Source of the DNA: Couchioplanes caeruleus | GTDB lineage: Bacteria > Actinomycetota > Actinomycetes > Mycobacteriales > Micromonosporaceae | Assembly: GCF_023499255.1 (NCBI RefSeq) | Contig: NZ_CP092183.1 | Location: forward strand, 3,406,501 to 3,470,500 | Reading direction: 5' to 3' | Length of the DNA: 64,000 nt | Shown: positions 1 to 10,075 of the stretch, one piece after another | Layout: each line of letters starts with the position of its first letter | How positions within the stretch are numbered: position 1 is the first letter of the stretch | Notes under the pieces: generated by a model | What the model saw: the letters and a program-made list of their open reading frames with translations, nothing else | What the model was told of the DNA's origin: nothing | Database searches by the model: none | Program-made: the position numbers and the translations under genes

Positions 1-448
1 CGAGGAAGGCGTCGAGGTCGATGAAGCGGAACTGCGCCCGGAACTCGTCGAGCGTGGCGAAATCGTCGAGGCCGCGGCTGACGGCCGACTCGATCCCGCC
101 CGGGTCGACGTCGGCGACGGTGTGCACGACGACCCGGGCCAGCAGGTCGACCCAGACCGGTCCGGCACCGTCGCGGGTGTCCACGGCGAGATCGGTGGTC
201 AGATACTCGGGATGATTGCGGGTCCACGACCCGCGGTGGCTTCGCACCGGGTACAGCGGCACCTGAGCTTCGACGCCGCTGACGGTGACCGCCGTGATCC
301 GGTCGATGCGCACGTGGTCCAGGTCGTAGACCGAGCCCAGCAGCATCGTCAGGTCGGCGGTCGGGATCGCGCCGGGCGGGGCGATCAGCGCTTGCAGCCG
401 GGCCGGGTCGGCCAGCTCCAGCAGCGCCCGATCGGCGAATCCCACCAT
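1..448 (-). CDS. Hypothetical protein, 3' end outside the window
   Basis: An open frame starts with ATG at 448 on the minus strand (MVGFADRALLELADPARL...) and runs without a stop off the left edge, giving at least 149 residues. It is moderately hydrophobic, shows no signal peptide or membrane segment, and I recognise no family. Codons are GC-rich at third positions as expected for a real actinobacterial gene, while the competing plus-strand frames here are proline/arginine-rich shadows. It is transcribed away from lon, and the 365-bp gap between the two start codons holds a strong palindrome that could control it. Function unknown. Confidence 0.6.
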   Translation of the reverse strand, partial: MVGFADRALLELADPARLQALIAPPGAIPTADLTMLLGSVYDLDHVRIDRITAVTVSGVEAQVPLYPVRSHRGSWTRNHPEYLTTDLAVDTRDGAGPVWVDLLARVVVHTVADVDPGGIESAVSRGLDDFATLDEFRAQFRFIDLDAFL

Positions 449-521
449 GGCTTGCGCCCCTTCCGTCGGCGCCGCGGCGCGGCGTCCGGGCTTCAGGATC
501 GGGGCGGGCCGGGGGCGACCG

Positions 522-541
522 CATACGTACTAGTGCGTATG
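522..541. promoter_or_regulatory. Near-perfect 20-bp palindrome, possible operator
   Basis: The sequence CATACGTACT/AGTGCGTATG forms two 10-bp arms with a single mismatch and no spacer. It sits between the divergent hypothetical gene (start 448) and lon (start 814), about 74 bp upstream of the former. The shape suits a dimeric TetR- or MarR-type repressor, but no such regulator gene lies beside it. The regulator is unknown. Confidence 0.5.
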
Positions 542-778
542 TGACCTGTACCGGACAGCGATCGACACACGCCGGAACCGCGGCAGAGCCGATGAGGGCT
601 GGCTCCACGCCGCGACCAGAGAGAAGGCAAGGCATCGATCGTCATGAGGCTAACGAACGTGATCGGACGACCGTGCAAATTCGGTCAGGGGCGGTCCGAG
701 GCGCAGCGGTGATCCCGGTGGCTGCCGTGCGCGGTGTTCGCCAGGAGTGAACGCTGGAAGATCGGCGGCGGCTTCGAG

Positions 779-799
779 GTTGAGCGGCACGTACTCAAC
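779..799. promoter_or_regulatory. HAIR-like HspR operator upstream of lon
   Basis: The inverted repeat TTGAGC-N7-ACTCAA (780-798, 7-nt spacer GGCACGT) closely matches the actinobacterial HAIR element CTTGAGT-N7-ACTCAAG bound by the heat-shock repressor HspR. It ends 15 nt before the lon start codon and just ahead of the ribosome binding site GGAGG (803-807). HspR control of lon is known in Streptomyces. Here the assignment rests on motif match and position. Confidence 0.7.
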
Positions 800-813
800 T
801 TTGGAGGTGCCGG

Positions 814-3123
<2,310 letters not shown>

Positions 3124-3176
3124 CCGGGTGCGTTCGGGGTTATGGTCGCCGGAGACCGCCGACGACGAGGACTGCC

Positions 3177-4730
3177 ATGACCCCGAGCGACACCGACGTC
3201 ACCCTTGATGCCGCGCTGGACCCGCTGGTCGTCGCGCTGGACATCGGGTCCACCGCCACGCGCGGCGGCGTGCACGACGCGTCGGGCCGGCGGGTCCACG
3301 GCCTGCAGCACAAGGTGGGGCACGCGTTCACCGTCGCGCCCGACGGGACCTCGGTCATCGACCCCGAGCAGGTCACCGCGGAGGTCGGGGAGGTCCTCGA
3401 CGCGGTGGCCGGTGACCGGCGGCTGGGGACCCGCATCGCCGGGGTCGCGATGGACACCTTCGCCGCCTCGCTGATCGGCGTCGACGCGGCCGGGCGCGCG
3501 CTCACGCCGTGCCTGACCTACGCCGACTCCCGCAGCGCCGACGCGGTCGCGGCGCTGCGGGAGGAACTCGACGAGCACGCGGTGCAGCAGCGTACGGGCA
3601 CCCGCCTGCACACGAGCTACCACGTGCCGCGACTGCGCTGGCTGGCCGCCACGCAGCCACGCGTCTTCGCCGAGGCCGCGTCCTGGTGGTCCCTGGGCGA
3701 GTTCATCTGGGCGCGGCTCATCGGGCAGCCACTCGCCGGGACGTCCACGATGGCGTGGACCGGGTTGCTCGACCGGCGCACCGGAGAGCTCGACGCGGAG
3801 CTCCTCTCGGCCGCCGGGGTCGGCGCCGAGCGGTTCTCCGGCCCGCGGGACCCTGCGCAGCCGGCGTCGCCGCAGGCCCCGGCGCGGTGGCCCGCCCTCG
3901 CCCGGGCCGGGTGGTTCCCCGTCATCACCGACGGCTTCGCCAGCAACATCGGGGCCGGGGCGCTCGACGCCACCGTGCTCACCGCGGCCACCGCCACCAG
4001 TGGCGCGCTGCGGGTGCTGCTCGAGGGCGCCGCTGATCCGCTTCCGTTCGGGCTGTGGAACTACCGGGTCAGCAAGGACCGTACGCTGCTCGGCGGGGCG
4101 ATCAACGACGTCGGCCGCGCCGTCAGCTGGGCGCAGAGCACGCTGCGCCTCAGCCCGGCGATCGCGCCCGTTCTCAGCGCGCCGCCCAGCGATGCCACGC
4201 CGCTCGTGCTGCCGTACCTCACCGGTGAGCGGGCGCCGGGCTGGGTCGGCGGGGCGCGTGCCGTGTTCGGCGGGGTGTCGGCGGCCACGGACGCCGACGC
4301 GCTGTTCCGCGGGATCGTCGAGGGCGTGGCCATGACGTACGCGCGCGTCGCCGATGAGCTGCACCCGGCCGCACCGCAGATCGTCGAGGTCGCGGCGGCC
4401 GGCCGGGTCAGCAACGACCAGCCCGAATGGCTCCAGATCCTCGCGGACGTGCTCGGCCAGCCCGTCACGCACGTCACCCGGCGACGCGCCACGCAGCGCG
4501 GCACCGCGCTGCTCGCCCTCGACGCGCTGGCGCCGGATGAGCCACGCGCGCCACGGGCGACCGGAGCCACCTATGAGCCTCGTGCCGAGCATGCCGGGTA
4601 CTACGAGGAGCGGCGCAGGCGATTCGCCGAGGCGTACGAGCGGTTCGTCGCCGTCCAGCGTGAGGACCGGCGTCAGCCGGCAGATGCGGGACCGGATGCG
4701 GCCGCGTCGCCGTGGGTGATGCGCAGGTAG
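3177..4730 (+). CDS. FGGY-family carbohydrate kinase (gluconokinase-like)
   Basis: The product (517 residues) begins with the actin-fold ATPase signature VVALDIGSTATRGGV and carries FGGY hallmarks: the first-domain segment GVAMDTFAASLIGVD, the substrate-loop region FASNIGAGALD, and a C-terminal nucleotide-binding stretch PYLTGERAPGW...GIVEGVAMTYARV. The family phosphorylates sugars or polyols; length and motifs are closest in feel to gluconate/xylulose kinases, but the substrate cannot be read from the sequence. GAGG about seven bases before ATG 3177 supports the start. No sugar transporter or metabolic gene lies nearby. Its last 58 bases overlap the end of the convergent VOC-domain gene. Confidence 0.8.
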   Translation: MTPSDTDVTLDAALDPLVVALDIGSTATRGGVHDASGRRVHGLQHKVGHAFTVAPDGTSVIDPEQVTAEVGEVLDAVAGDRRLGTRIAGVAMDTFAASLIGVDAAGRALTPCLTYADSRSADAVAALREELDEHAVQQRTGTRLHTSYHVPRLRWLAATQPRVFAEAASWWSLGEFIWARLIGQPLAGTSTMAWTGLLDRRTGELDAELLSAAGVGAERFSGPRDPAQPASPQAPARWPALARAGWFPVITDGFASNIGAGALDATVLTAATATSGALRVLLEGAADPLPFGLWNYRVSKDRTLLGGAINDVGRAVSWAQSTLRLSPAIAPVLSAPPSDATPLVLPYLTGERAPGWVGGARAVFGGVSAATDADALFRGIVEGVAMTYARVADELHPAAPQIVEVAAAGRVSNDQPEWLQILADVLGQPVTHVTRRRATQRGTALLALDALAPDEPRAPRATGATYEPRAEHAGYYEERRRRFAEAYERFVAVQREDRRQPADAGPDAAASPWVMRR

Positions 4731-5092
4731 TAGCCGTCGGGGTCGGTGACGCGGAAGTCGTGAAGGCCCCACGGTCGCAACTGCAGGGCCTCGACCACCA
4801 CGCCCTGGTCCACGCAGCGCTCGTGCAGCGCCGTCACCTGACGCAGCCGGTCGACTTCGAGCACGATTTCCACGCCCGCTCCCCGGTCCGCGGCCAGCCG
4901 CTGACGGGTGAATCCCGGGCCGGCGCCACGGGCGGGCAGTTTCGCCACCGGCCCGAGACCGAGCACGACCGAACCGCGGCGCAGGCTGACGTAGCCGTCG
5001 CTGCGGCGGGCGACCTCGAAGCCGAGCGTACGGGTGTAGAAGGCGATGCTGACGTCGAGGTCGTCGACGAACAGTTCCATTCGCAGTCGCAT
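4673..5092 (-). CDS. VOC-superfamily (glyoxalase/dioxygenase fold) protein
   Basis: A 139-residue protein with the single-repeat vicinal-oxygen-chelate pattern: an opening beta-alpha unit MRLRMELFVDDLDVSIAFYT, a middle LRRGSVVLGLG strand, and the terminal DPDGYYLRITH motif that usually carries a metal-ligand glutamate or its substitute. Such proteins act as glyoxalases, dioxygenases or drug-binding resistance proteins (bleomycin type); the substrate is not predictable. ATG 5092 opens the VOC fold exactly, although no good ribosome binding site precedes it. The same frame is open far upstream, but that extension is antisense to the SAP-repeat gene and is not believed. The 3' end overlaps the FGGY kinase gene by 58 bp. 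Confidence 0.75.
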   Translation of the reverse strand: MRLRMELFVDDLDVSIAFYTRTLGFEVARRSDGYVSLRRGSVVLGLGPVAKLPARGAGPGFTRQRLAADRGAGVEIVLEVDRLRQVTALHERCVDQGVVVEALQLRPWGLHDFRVTDPDGYYLRITHGDAAASGPASAG

Positions 5093-5207
5093 CTGTCGAT
5101 GATGCGTCGCCGACGCCAGGGCCGGTCGGGCACACCTGCGTGATCGGCGGATCGCTGGGTAAGGCTCTGATGCAGACGAACGACAATGGATTGCGAGGTT
5201 GATCGGC

Positions 5208-6113
5208 GTGGCTGCCAGCAAGAGCACCAAGAACCCGACCAAGGGCAACGACACTCCCAATACACCCGAAGTGAGTGAGAGTGCGATCGCGCGGATGAAG
5301 GTGGGCGAGCTGCGCCGGGAGTTGCAGGGGCGTGGGGTGAAGGGTACGGCTGATCTGAAGAAGCCTGAGCTGGTGAAGAAGCTGATCAGGCTGGAGACTG
5401 CGGGGGCGAAGCCGGGCCGGTCTGCTGCGAAGAAGTCGGCCGGTGGTAACGACACTCCGAACACGCCCGGGGTGAGTGAGAGTGCGATCGCGCGGATGAA
5501 GGTGGGCGAGCTGCGCCGGGAGTTGCAGGGGCGTGGGGTGAAGGGTACGGCTGATCTGAAGAAGCCTGAGCTGGTGAAGAAGCTGATCAGGCTGGAGACT
5601 GCGGGGGCGAAGCCGGGCCGGTCTGCTGCGAAGAAGTCGGCCGGTGGTAACGACACTCCGAACACGCCCGGGGTGAGTGAGAGTGCGATCGCGCGGATGA
5701 AGGTGGGCGAGCTGCGCCGGGAGTTGCAGGGGCGTGGGGTGAAGGGTACGGCTGATCTGAAGAAGCCTGAGCTGGTGAAGAAGCTGGTGAAGCTGGAGAC
5801 TGCCGGGGCGAAGCCGCGCCGGTCGGCGACGAAGAAGTCGAAGCCCGCCGTCGCGACCGAGTCGGCGAAGAAGCCGGGCTCCGTCGCAACGACGAAGAAG
5901 CTGGCGGCTGCCGCCATGGGCCGGTCGGAGGCGAAGAAGGTGGCGTCCGCCGCGGCGAAGCTGCCCACCACGAAGAAGTTGCTCTTCGCGCAGACGGATC
6001 TGCCCGCCGTCGACGAGGTTCCGGCCACTGTGGACGTGAGCGAGGGGCGCGGGTCGCGTGGCAAGGCCAACAGCCGTAAGCGGACGGGTAAGGCGACCGC
6101 CGTCATCCGGTGA
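5208..6113 (+). CDS. Lysine-rich protein with three SAP-like repeats
   Basis: A 301-residue, strongly basic protein built from three almost identical 67-residue units followed by a Lys/Ala-rich tail ending GKATAVIR. Each unit contains a Thr/Pro/Ser linker, then the helix-turn-helix core MKVGELRRELQGRGVKG and KKPELVKKLI, which fits the SAP DNA-binding fold (also like Rho N-terminal modules). The tail rich in AKK and TKK steps resembles histone H1-like actinobacterial nucleoid proteins. I infer DNA binding, perhaps chromosome packaging. The GTG at 5208 is preferred over the TTG at 5199 because GAGG (5195-5198) lies nine bases upstream. The repeats are nearly identical in DNA, indicating recent tandem duplication; copy number could vary between strains. 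Confidence 0.75.
   Translation: MAASKSTKNPTKGNDTPNTPEVSESAIARMKVGELRRELQGRGVKGTADLKKPELVKKLIRLETAGAKPGRSAAKKSAGGNDTPNTPGVSESAIARMKVGELRRELQGRGVKGTADLKKPELVKKLIRLETAGAKPGRSAAKKSAGGNDTPNTPGVSESAIARMKVGELRRELQGRGVKGTADLKKPELVKKLVKLETAGAKPRRSATKKSKPAVATESAKKPGSVATTKKLAAAAMGRSEAKKVASAAAKLPTTKKLLFAQTDLPAVDEVPATVDVSEGRGSRGKANSRKRTGKATAVIR
5244..5843 (+). repeat. Three tandem 201-bp repeats inside the SAP-like gene
   Basis: Units begin at 5244, 5445 and 5646 with a period of exactly 201 bp (67 codons), so the reading frame is kept. Units 1 and 2 differ mainly near their start (CCCAATACACCCGAA versus CCGAACACGCCCGGG). Unit 3 diverges only near its end, where LIRL becomes LVKL and the linker changes. 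Such identity at silent positions points to recent amplification or ongoing gene conversion. Confidence 0.9.
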
Positions 6114-6631
6114 CGTCTGATCAGCCGGCCGGTGAGTCGGAGCGGGTCGGTGATCACTTGGCCGGTGCGCATCCGGCGGGTGACGCCGGGCACGCAGATG
6201 ACGGCCGGGATGCCGTACTCGCGGGCCACCGTCGGGCCGTGCGCCATGATGGCACCGGTCTCGGTGACCAGCGCGGCGGCGGTCAGGAACAGCGGCGTCC
6301 GGCCCGGGTCGGTGGTGGCGGCGACGAGGATCTCGCCCGCTTCGATCCGGGCGGTGGCCGGGTCGCCGACGATCCGGGCGGGCCCGGTCGCTTGCCCGGC
6401 CGCCGCCCCGACGCCGACGAAGACGCCATCCGCCCCGGCGGCCCCACCCGCGCCGTCCGCGCTGTTCGCCCGGTCCGCGCCGGTTGCGGCAGGCATGACG
6501 GTCTCAACGTCCGTACCGTCCGACAGCAGCGCCACCGGCACCCTCTTGCGGCGGAGTTCGCGCTGGTGGACGCGGCGGCGGGCGGTGACCGTGCCGCGGT
6601 GGTCGGCGCCCTGCTCAGCCGGCGGCGTTGC
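6114..6631 (-). pseudogene. Remnant of a PEP-utilising enzyme (mobile phosphohistidine domain)
   Basis: The minus-strand frame reads RRRVHQRELRRKRVP, LLSDGTDVE, then a clear PEP-utiliser mobile domain: GQATGPARIVGDP, EAGEILVAATTDPG and GAIMAHGPTVAREYGIPAV, with the phospho-accepting histidine still present (AHG). Full-length relatives (PEP synthase-like proteins, rifampicin phosphotransferase) carry several hundred residues of ATP-grasp and other domains before this point. Here the upstream part is missing and the MaoC gene begins instead. At the 3' side the frame has no stop and runs into antisense of the SAP-repeat gene. A possible start is GTG 6535 with AGAGG six bases upstream, so a small stand-alone protein cannot be excluded. 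I read it as a decayed fragment. Confidence 0.6.
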
Positions 6632-7091
6632 GCCTCCGTAGGAAGTTGATGACCACGGCGCTCATGACCACCTCGCGGCCTTGGTTGAGCACCTCGACAC
6701 GGGTGTGCACGAGTCCGCGGCCGGGCCTGGAGCGCGACGGCCGAGCCTTCTCCACGGTGGCCCGGACGGTCAGCCTGTCGCCCGGGCGTACCGGAGCCGG
6801 CCACCGCAGCTCGTCGACGCCGGGGCCGCCGAGGCTCGCCACCCGGGAGAGATAGTGGTCGGCGTACATCCGCATCATGAGGGCGCAGGTGTGCCATCCG
6901 CTCGCGATGATGCCGCCGAAGGGGCCGTCGACCGCGGCGTCCTTGTCGACGTGGAACGGCTGCGGGTCGAACTCCCGGGCGAACGAGACGATGCTGTCCT
7001 CGGTGACCTCGGCGGCGCCGAACTCGTACGTCGCGCCGACGTCATAGTCTTCGAAGTATCGGTCCTCGATCGCGCTGGTGAACGTCGCCAT
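6615..7091 (-). CDS. MaoC-like (R)-hydratase/dehydratase
   Basis: A 158-residue hotdog-fold protein. The MaoC/hydratase-2 signature is visible as FDPQPFHVDKDAA, with the catalytic Asp and His, followed by the central helix ASGWHTCALMMRMY. Such enzymes add or remove water at enoyl-CoA or related thioesters; single-domain members of this size often act on short or unusual acyl-CoAs. ATG 7091 follows a GGGGGA ribosome binding site by several bases and is preferred to the ATG at 7109, which would place that site inside the gene. It abuts the decayed PEP-enzyme fragment on its 3' side. Substrate unknown. Confidence 0.85.
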   Translation of the reverse strand: MATFTSAIEDRYFEDYDVGATYEFGAAEVTEDSIVSFAREFDPQPFHVDKDAAVDGPFGGIIASGWHTCALMMRMYADHYLSRVASLGGPGVDELRWPAPVRPGDRLTVRATVEKARPSRSRPGRGLVHTRVEVLNQGREVVMSAVVINFLRRRNAAG

Positions 7092-7173
7092 GTCGTTCCC
7101 CCGATCCATCCGGGACGTCTTCGGACGACATGGTACCGGCGCGGCGAAGTCGTCGGGGCTGGAACGGTACGGG

Positions 7174-8697
7174 TCAGCCGTTGCGCGGGCGCCGGGCTAT
7201 GGCGAGGACATGGGTGGCCGGCCAGGGGAGCGGCCGGCCGTCCAGGTCGCTCAGCGACGCGACCGGGGCGATCCGGTTGTCGATCACCCAGTCGTTGCGG
7301 ACCGGGGCCGACGCCGCGTCGAGGTCGAAGCCGACCTCCGTGAGCAGGGCCGTCCAGTCGGCGAAGCTCAGCCCGCAGAACTGCTCCTGGGTCTCGGAGA
7401 GCCAGTTGTCGACGTAGTCCTTGCGGGTGAGGTAGTCCATCGCGGAGGCCTGGTCGAGCCGTACGGTGTCGTCGCCGACGGGCTCGTAGGTGAACGGGAA
7501 CGCGAAGTCGACGGCGAACTGGTCGAGGCGCGCACGGGTCGACAGGCCGGCCACGTACGCGTTGACCTCGGCCGGTGGGAGGTCGGCCAGGTCCGTGCGG
7601 GGCTTGCCGGGGTTGGCGCCGTCGTCGCGGGTGAGGCGCAGCAGGACCGGGCGGTGCGGGTCGTCGGGGCCGCAGACGTCGCTGTTGATCCAGATGCCGC
7701 CCGGGGCGGTGTGGGCGAAGATGCGGCGGGCGAACTGCAGCACCGACTCGCGGCGCCGGCCGTACGACCAGATCTCGTGGGTCAGGGCGAACGTGAGGGT
7801 GGTGTCGACCGAGCGGTCGTCGAAGATGGCGCCGCCGAGCACGTTGCGCTGGTAGAAGTAGACGTTGGCGTTGCGGAAGACGCCCTGGTCCTTCTTGTGC
7901 AGGCACTCCTGGTAGAGGTGCCGGGCGATCTCGACGCCGATCAGGTCGCTCTCGTGCAGGCCGGGCTCGCGGTCGGCGAGCTCCAGCAGCGAGCCGGCGC
8001 CGCAGCCGATGTCGACGATGCGGCCGGGCTGCACGTACTGCCGGACCGCCGCCCACTTGCGCTCGGCGGCGACGGCGAAGGCCTCGACATACGTACGGTA
8101 GTCGCGGGTGGCGGTGAGGCCGCCCTCGTCGCCGATGATCGGGTCGTTGATGACCGTACGGACCGTGTCGACCAGGCGGTACCGCTCGAGGACGTCGATC
8201 GTCGCGGGGTGCGCGAGGTCGCGCCACGTCTCGTCGCCCCGGCTCAGCCGCAGCAGCACGTCCCACGGCCGTTCGGGTGTCGTGGGGAGCGAGGGGTCCG
8301 CTTCCACCCAGGCGATCGGGAAGCCGAGACGCTCGTACAGCTTGGCGACCTGCGGGGTGGAGCACGCCACCAGCGTGTCCGCGGGCGTCAGGTCGAGGCC
8401 GGTGGCGACCGCGATGGTCTTGAGGGTCACCTCGGCGAAGGCGTCGGTGGGCGCGGTGTCGTAGACCGGGACGACCAGGGAGCGCAGGCCGGTGAGCACG
8501 CTGAAGCGTTCGATGGCGGCCTCGCGGCGGTGGTACGGGACCGGGTTGCGCTTCGTGTTCTCGTGGTTGGCCGAGGTGACCGCCCAGACGACCGTCGAGC
8601 CGCTCTCCGCGAGCCGGAGCAGATAGTCGGCCTGGAAACGGGTCAGCAGGTGATGCCGGCCGGGGAAGAGCACGTATGGAGCCACCGTGGTGACCAT
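7174..8697 (-). CDS. Nucleotidyltransferase-like plus SAM methyltransferase fusion
   Basis: The 507-residue product joins two folds. Residues about 8-60 resemble the NMN/nicotinate adenylyltransferase class: PGRHHLLTRFQADYL in place of the phosphate-binding GRFQPxHxGH loop, then VVWAVTSANHENTKRNPVP, which matches the conserved strand and TSxNxNTxxNP pattern of NMNAT. From about residue 220 a class I methyltransferase follows with motif I IVDIGCGAGSLLEL (227-240). The C-terminal part contains long family-specific segments. The first histidine pair of the HxGH motif is altered (GRHH), so nucleotidyl transfer is uncertain. I do not know a characterised protein of this architecture. ATG 8697 has no clear ribosome binding site. 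It is divergent from the serpin gene with a 74-bp gap. Confidence 0.65.
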   Translation of the reverse strand: MVTTVAPYVLFPGRHHLLTRFQADYLLRLAESGSTVVWAVTSANHENTKRNPVPYHRREAAIERFSVLTGLRSLVVPVYDTAPTDAFAEVTLKTIAVATGLDLTPADTLVACSTPQVAKLYERLGFPIAWVEADPSLPTTPERPWDVLLRLSRGDETWRDLAHPATIDVLERYRLVDTVRTVINDPIIGDEGGLTATRDYRTYVEAFAVAAERKWAAVRQYVQPGRIVDIGCGAGSLLELADREPGLHESDLIGVEIARHLYQECLHKKDQGVFRNANVYFYQRNVLGGAIFDDRSVDTTLTFALTHEIWSYGRRRESVLQFARRIFAHTAPGGIWINSDVCGPDDPHRPVLLRLTRDDGANPGKPRTDLADLPPAEVNAYVAGLSTRARLDQFAVDFAFPFTYEPVGDDTVRLDQASAMDYLTRKDYVDNWLSETQEQFCGLSFADWTALLTEVGFDLDAASAPVRNDWVIDNRIAPVASLSDLDGRPLPWPATHVLAIARRPRNG

Positions 8698-8771
8698 AGT
8701 TTATCGGTCGACTTCGATTTATTGCGCTGGGGCTCTGGCGTACCGGCGGAGGGCCGCTCTACCGTCGCTGC

Positions 8772-10058
8772 ATGGTGTCGCGTCGATCCGTCCTTCGGGC
8801 TGTGCCGCTCGGCGCGGCTGCCCTCGCCGTTCCCGTACCCGCGCGCCGAGCTGCCGGGTCGGCGGATCCCGGACGCGTGCCGCCCGACCCGGCCTCGGCC
8901 GAAGCCGCCGTGACCGCCGTCCGTGGCTTCACCGCCGACCTCTACCGCTCACTGGCCGCCGCCTCGGGCGATGGCAACGTGGTGTGCGCGCCGTACTCGG
9001 TGGCGCTCGCGCTGGCGATGACCCGCGCCGGCGCCGGCGCCGGATCGGCCACGGCCGACGAGATGGACGCGGTGCTGCACGCGCCGCAGCCGCGCCCCGC
9101 CGCGCTCGACAATGGGCTCAACACCGTCGATCAGGTGCTGGCAGCCCGGTACCGGAACGGCGACGGTGTCAGGACTTCCCGGCTGTCCATCGCCAATGCG
9201 TTGTGGACACGGCTCGATCCCGGTCTCCGGTCGTCCTTCGAGGACACGCTGGCCGGCTGCTACGGTGCCGCGGCGCATCCGGTCGACTTCCGCGGCGCGA
9301 CGGAGGCCGCCCGTCAGGAGATCAACGCGTGGGCATCGCAGCGGACCGACGCGAAGATCCCCGAGCTGCTGCAGCCCGGCTCGGTGGGTGCCGACACGAC
9401 CCTGGTCCTGACGAACACGATCTATCTGAAGGCGCCGTGGACGTACCCGTTCAGCGCCCCGGCGACCGCGACGGCGCCGTTCACCCGTGACGACGGCAGG
9501 ATCGTCGACGTGCCGCTGATGCGGGGCCCGTTCGACCGGATGGGCTACCTCGAAGGGGACGGCTGGCGGGCGGTCGACGTACCGTTCGCCGACGGCGCCC
9601 TCGCCATGGCCGTGGTCCTGCCGACGGCCCCGGGCCTGGCCTCGGTCGAGGCGCGGCTCGACGAGACGTGGCTGGGGGCGCTGCTGAGCGGCTTCCAGTT
9701 CCGGGACGTGCGGCTGCGGCTTCCGAAGTGGACGTTCCGGCTGCCGGCCCGGCTGGGCGGCACGCTGAGCGCGCTCGGCATGCCGACGGCGTTCACGGAC
9801 GCCGCCGACTTCACCGCGATGAGCACCGAGCCGTCCCTGAAGATCGACGACGTGGTGCACGAGACGTTCATCGGGGTGGACGAGAAGGGCACCGAGGCGG
9901 CCGCGGCGTCGGCCGTGATCATCCGGCCGCCGTCGGTGCCGAGCGGGCCCGACTTCTTCGTGGACCGGCCGTTCCTCTACGTCGTCCACGACCGGTCCAC
10001 CGGCGTGCCGCTGTTCATCGGCCGGGTCCACGACCCCTCGGTCACCGGGGCGGCCTGA
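8772..10058 (+). CDS. Tat-exported serpin (serine protease inhibitor)
   Basis: The 428-residue protein starts with a twin-arginine signal (SRRSVLR followed by an Ala-rich hydrophobic stretch and a likely cleavage region near residue 30), so it is probably secreted or lipid-free extracellular. The rest is a full-length serpin: the helix segment NVVCAPYSVALALAMT, strand LVLTNTIYLKAPW, and the reactive-centre hinge EKGTEAAAASA, whose small residues are those of inhibitory serpins able to insert the loop. The scissile bond lies near IIRPPSVPSG, roughly 17 residues after the hinge glutamate; exact P1 is uncertain. The ending FLYVVHDRSTGVPLFIGRV is the classic serpin signature. Bacterial serpins are uncommon and usually protect against foreign or own proteases. 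Convergent with the multicopper oxidase gene. Confidence 0.9.
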   Translation: MVSRRSVLRAVPLGAAALAVPVPARRAAGSADPGRVPPDPASAEAAVTAVRGFTADLYRSLAAASGDGNVVCAPYSVALALAMTRAGAGAGSATADEMDAVLHAPQPRPAALDNGLNTVDQVLAARYRNGDGVRTSRLSIANALWTRLDPGLRSSFEDTLAGCYGAAAHPVDFRGATEAARQEINAWASQRTDAKIPELLQPGSVGADTTLVLTNTIYLKAPWTYPFSAPATATAPFTRDDGRIVDVPLMRGPFDRMGYLEGDGWRAVDVPFADGALAMAVVLPTAPGLASVEARLDETWLGALLSGFQFRDVRLRLPKWTFRLPARLGGTLSALGMPTAFTDAADFTAMSTEPSLKIDDVVHETFIGVDEKGTEAAAASAVIIRPPSVPSGPDFFVDRPFLYVVHDRSTGVPLFIGRVHDPSVTGAA

Positions 10059-10075
10059 GGCCGGGCCGGTACGCC

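Noticed and set aside
122..544. Plus-strand 140-codon frame at the left edge
   Set aside because: Antisense to the partial minus-strand gene, which has better codon bias.
4673..6541. 622-codon minus frame joining a PEP-mobile domain, a Phe/Ser-rich middle and a VOC domain
   Set aside because: The middle is exactly antisense to the SAP-repeat gene and has the low-complexity look of Lys codons read backwards. I treat the two ends as separate items.
7078..8913. 611-codon plus frame across the methyltransferase fusion gene
   Set aside because: Composition typical of antisense frames (VEVEADLREQGRP-like repeats of V, E, A, R); no fold, no ribosome binding site.
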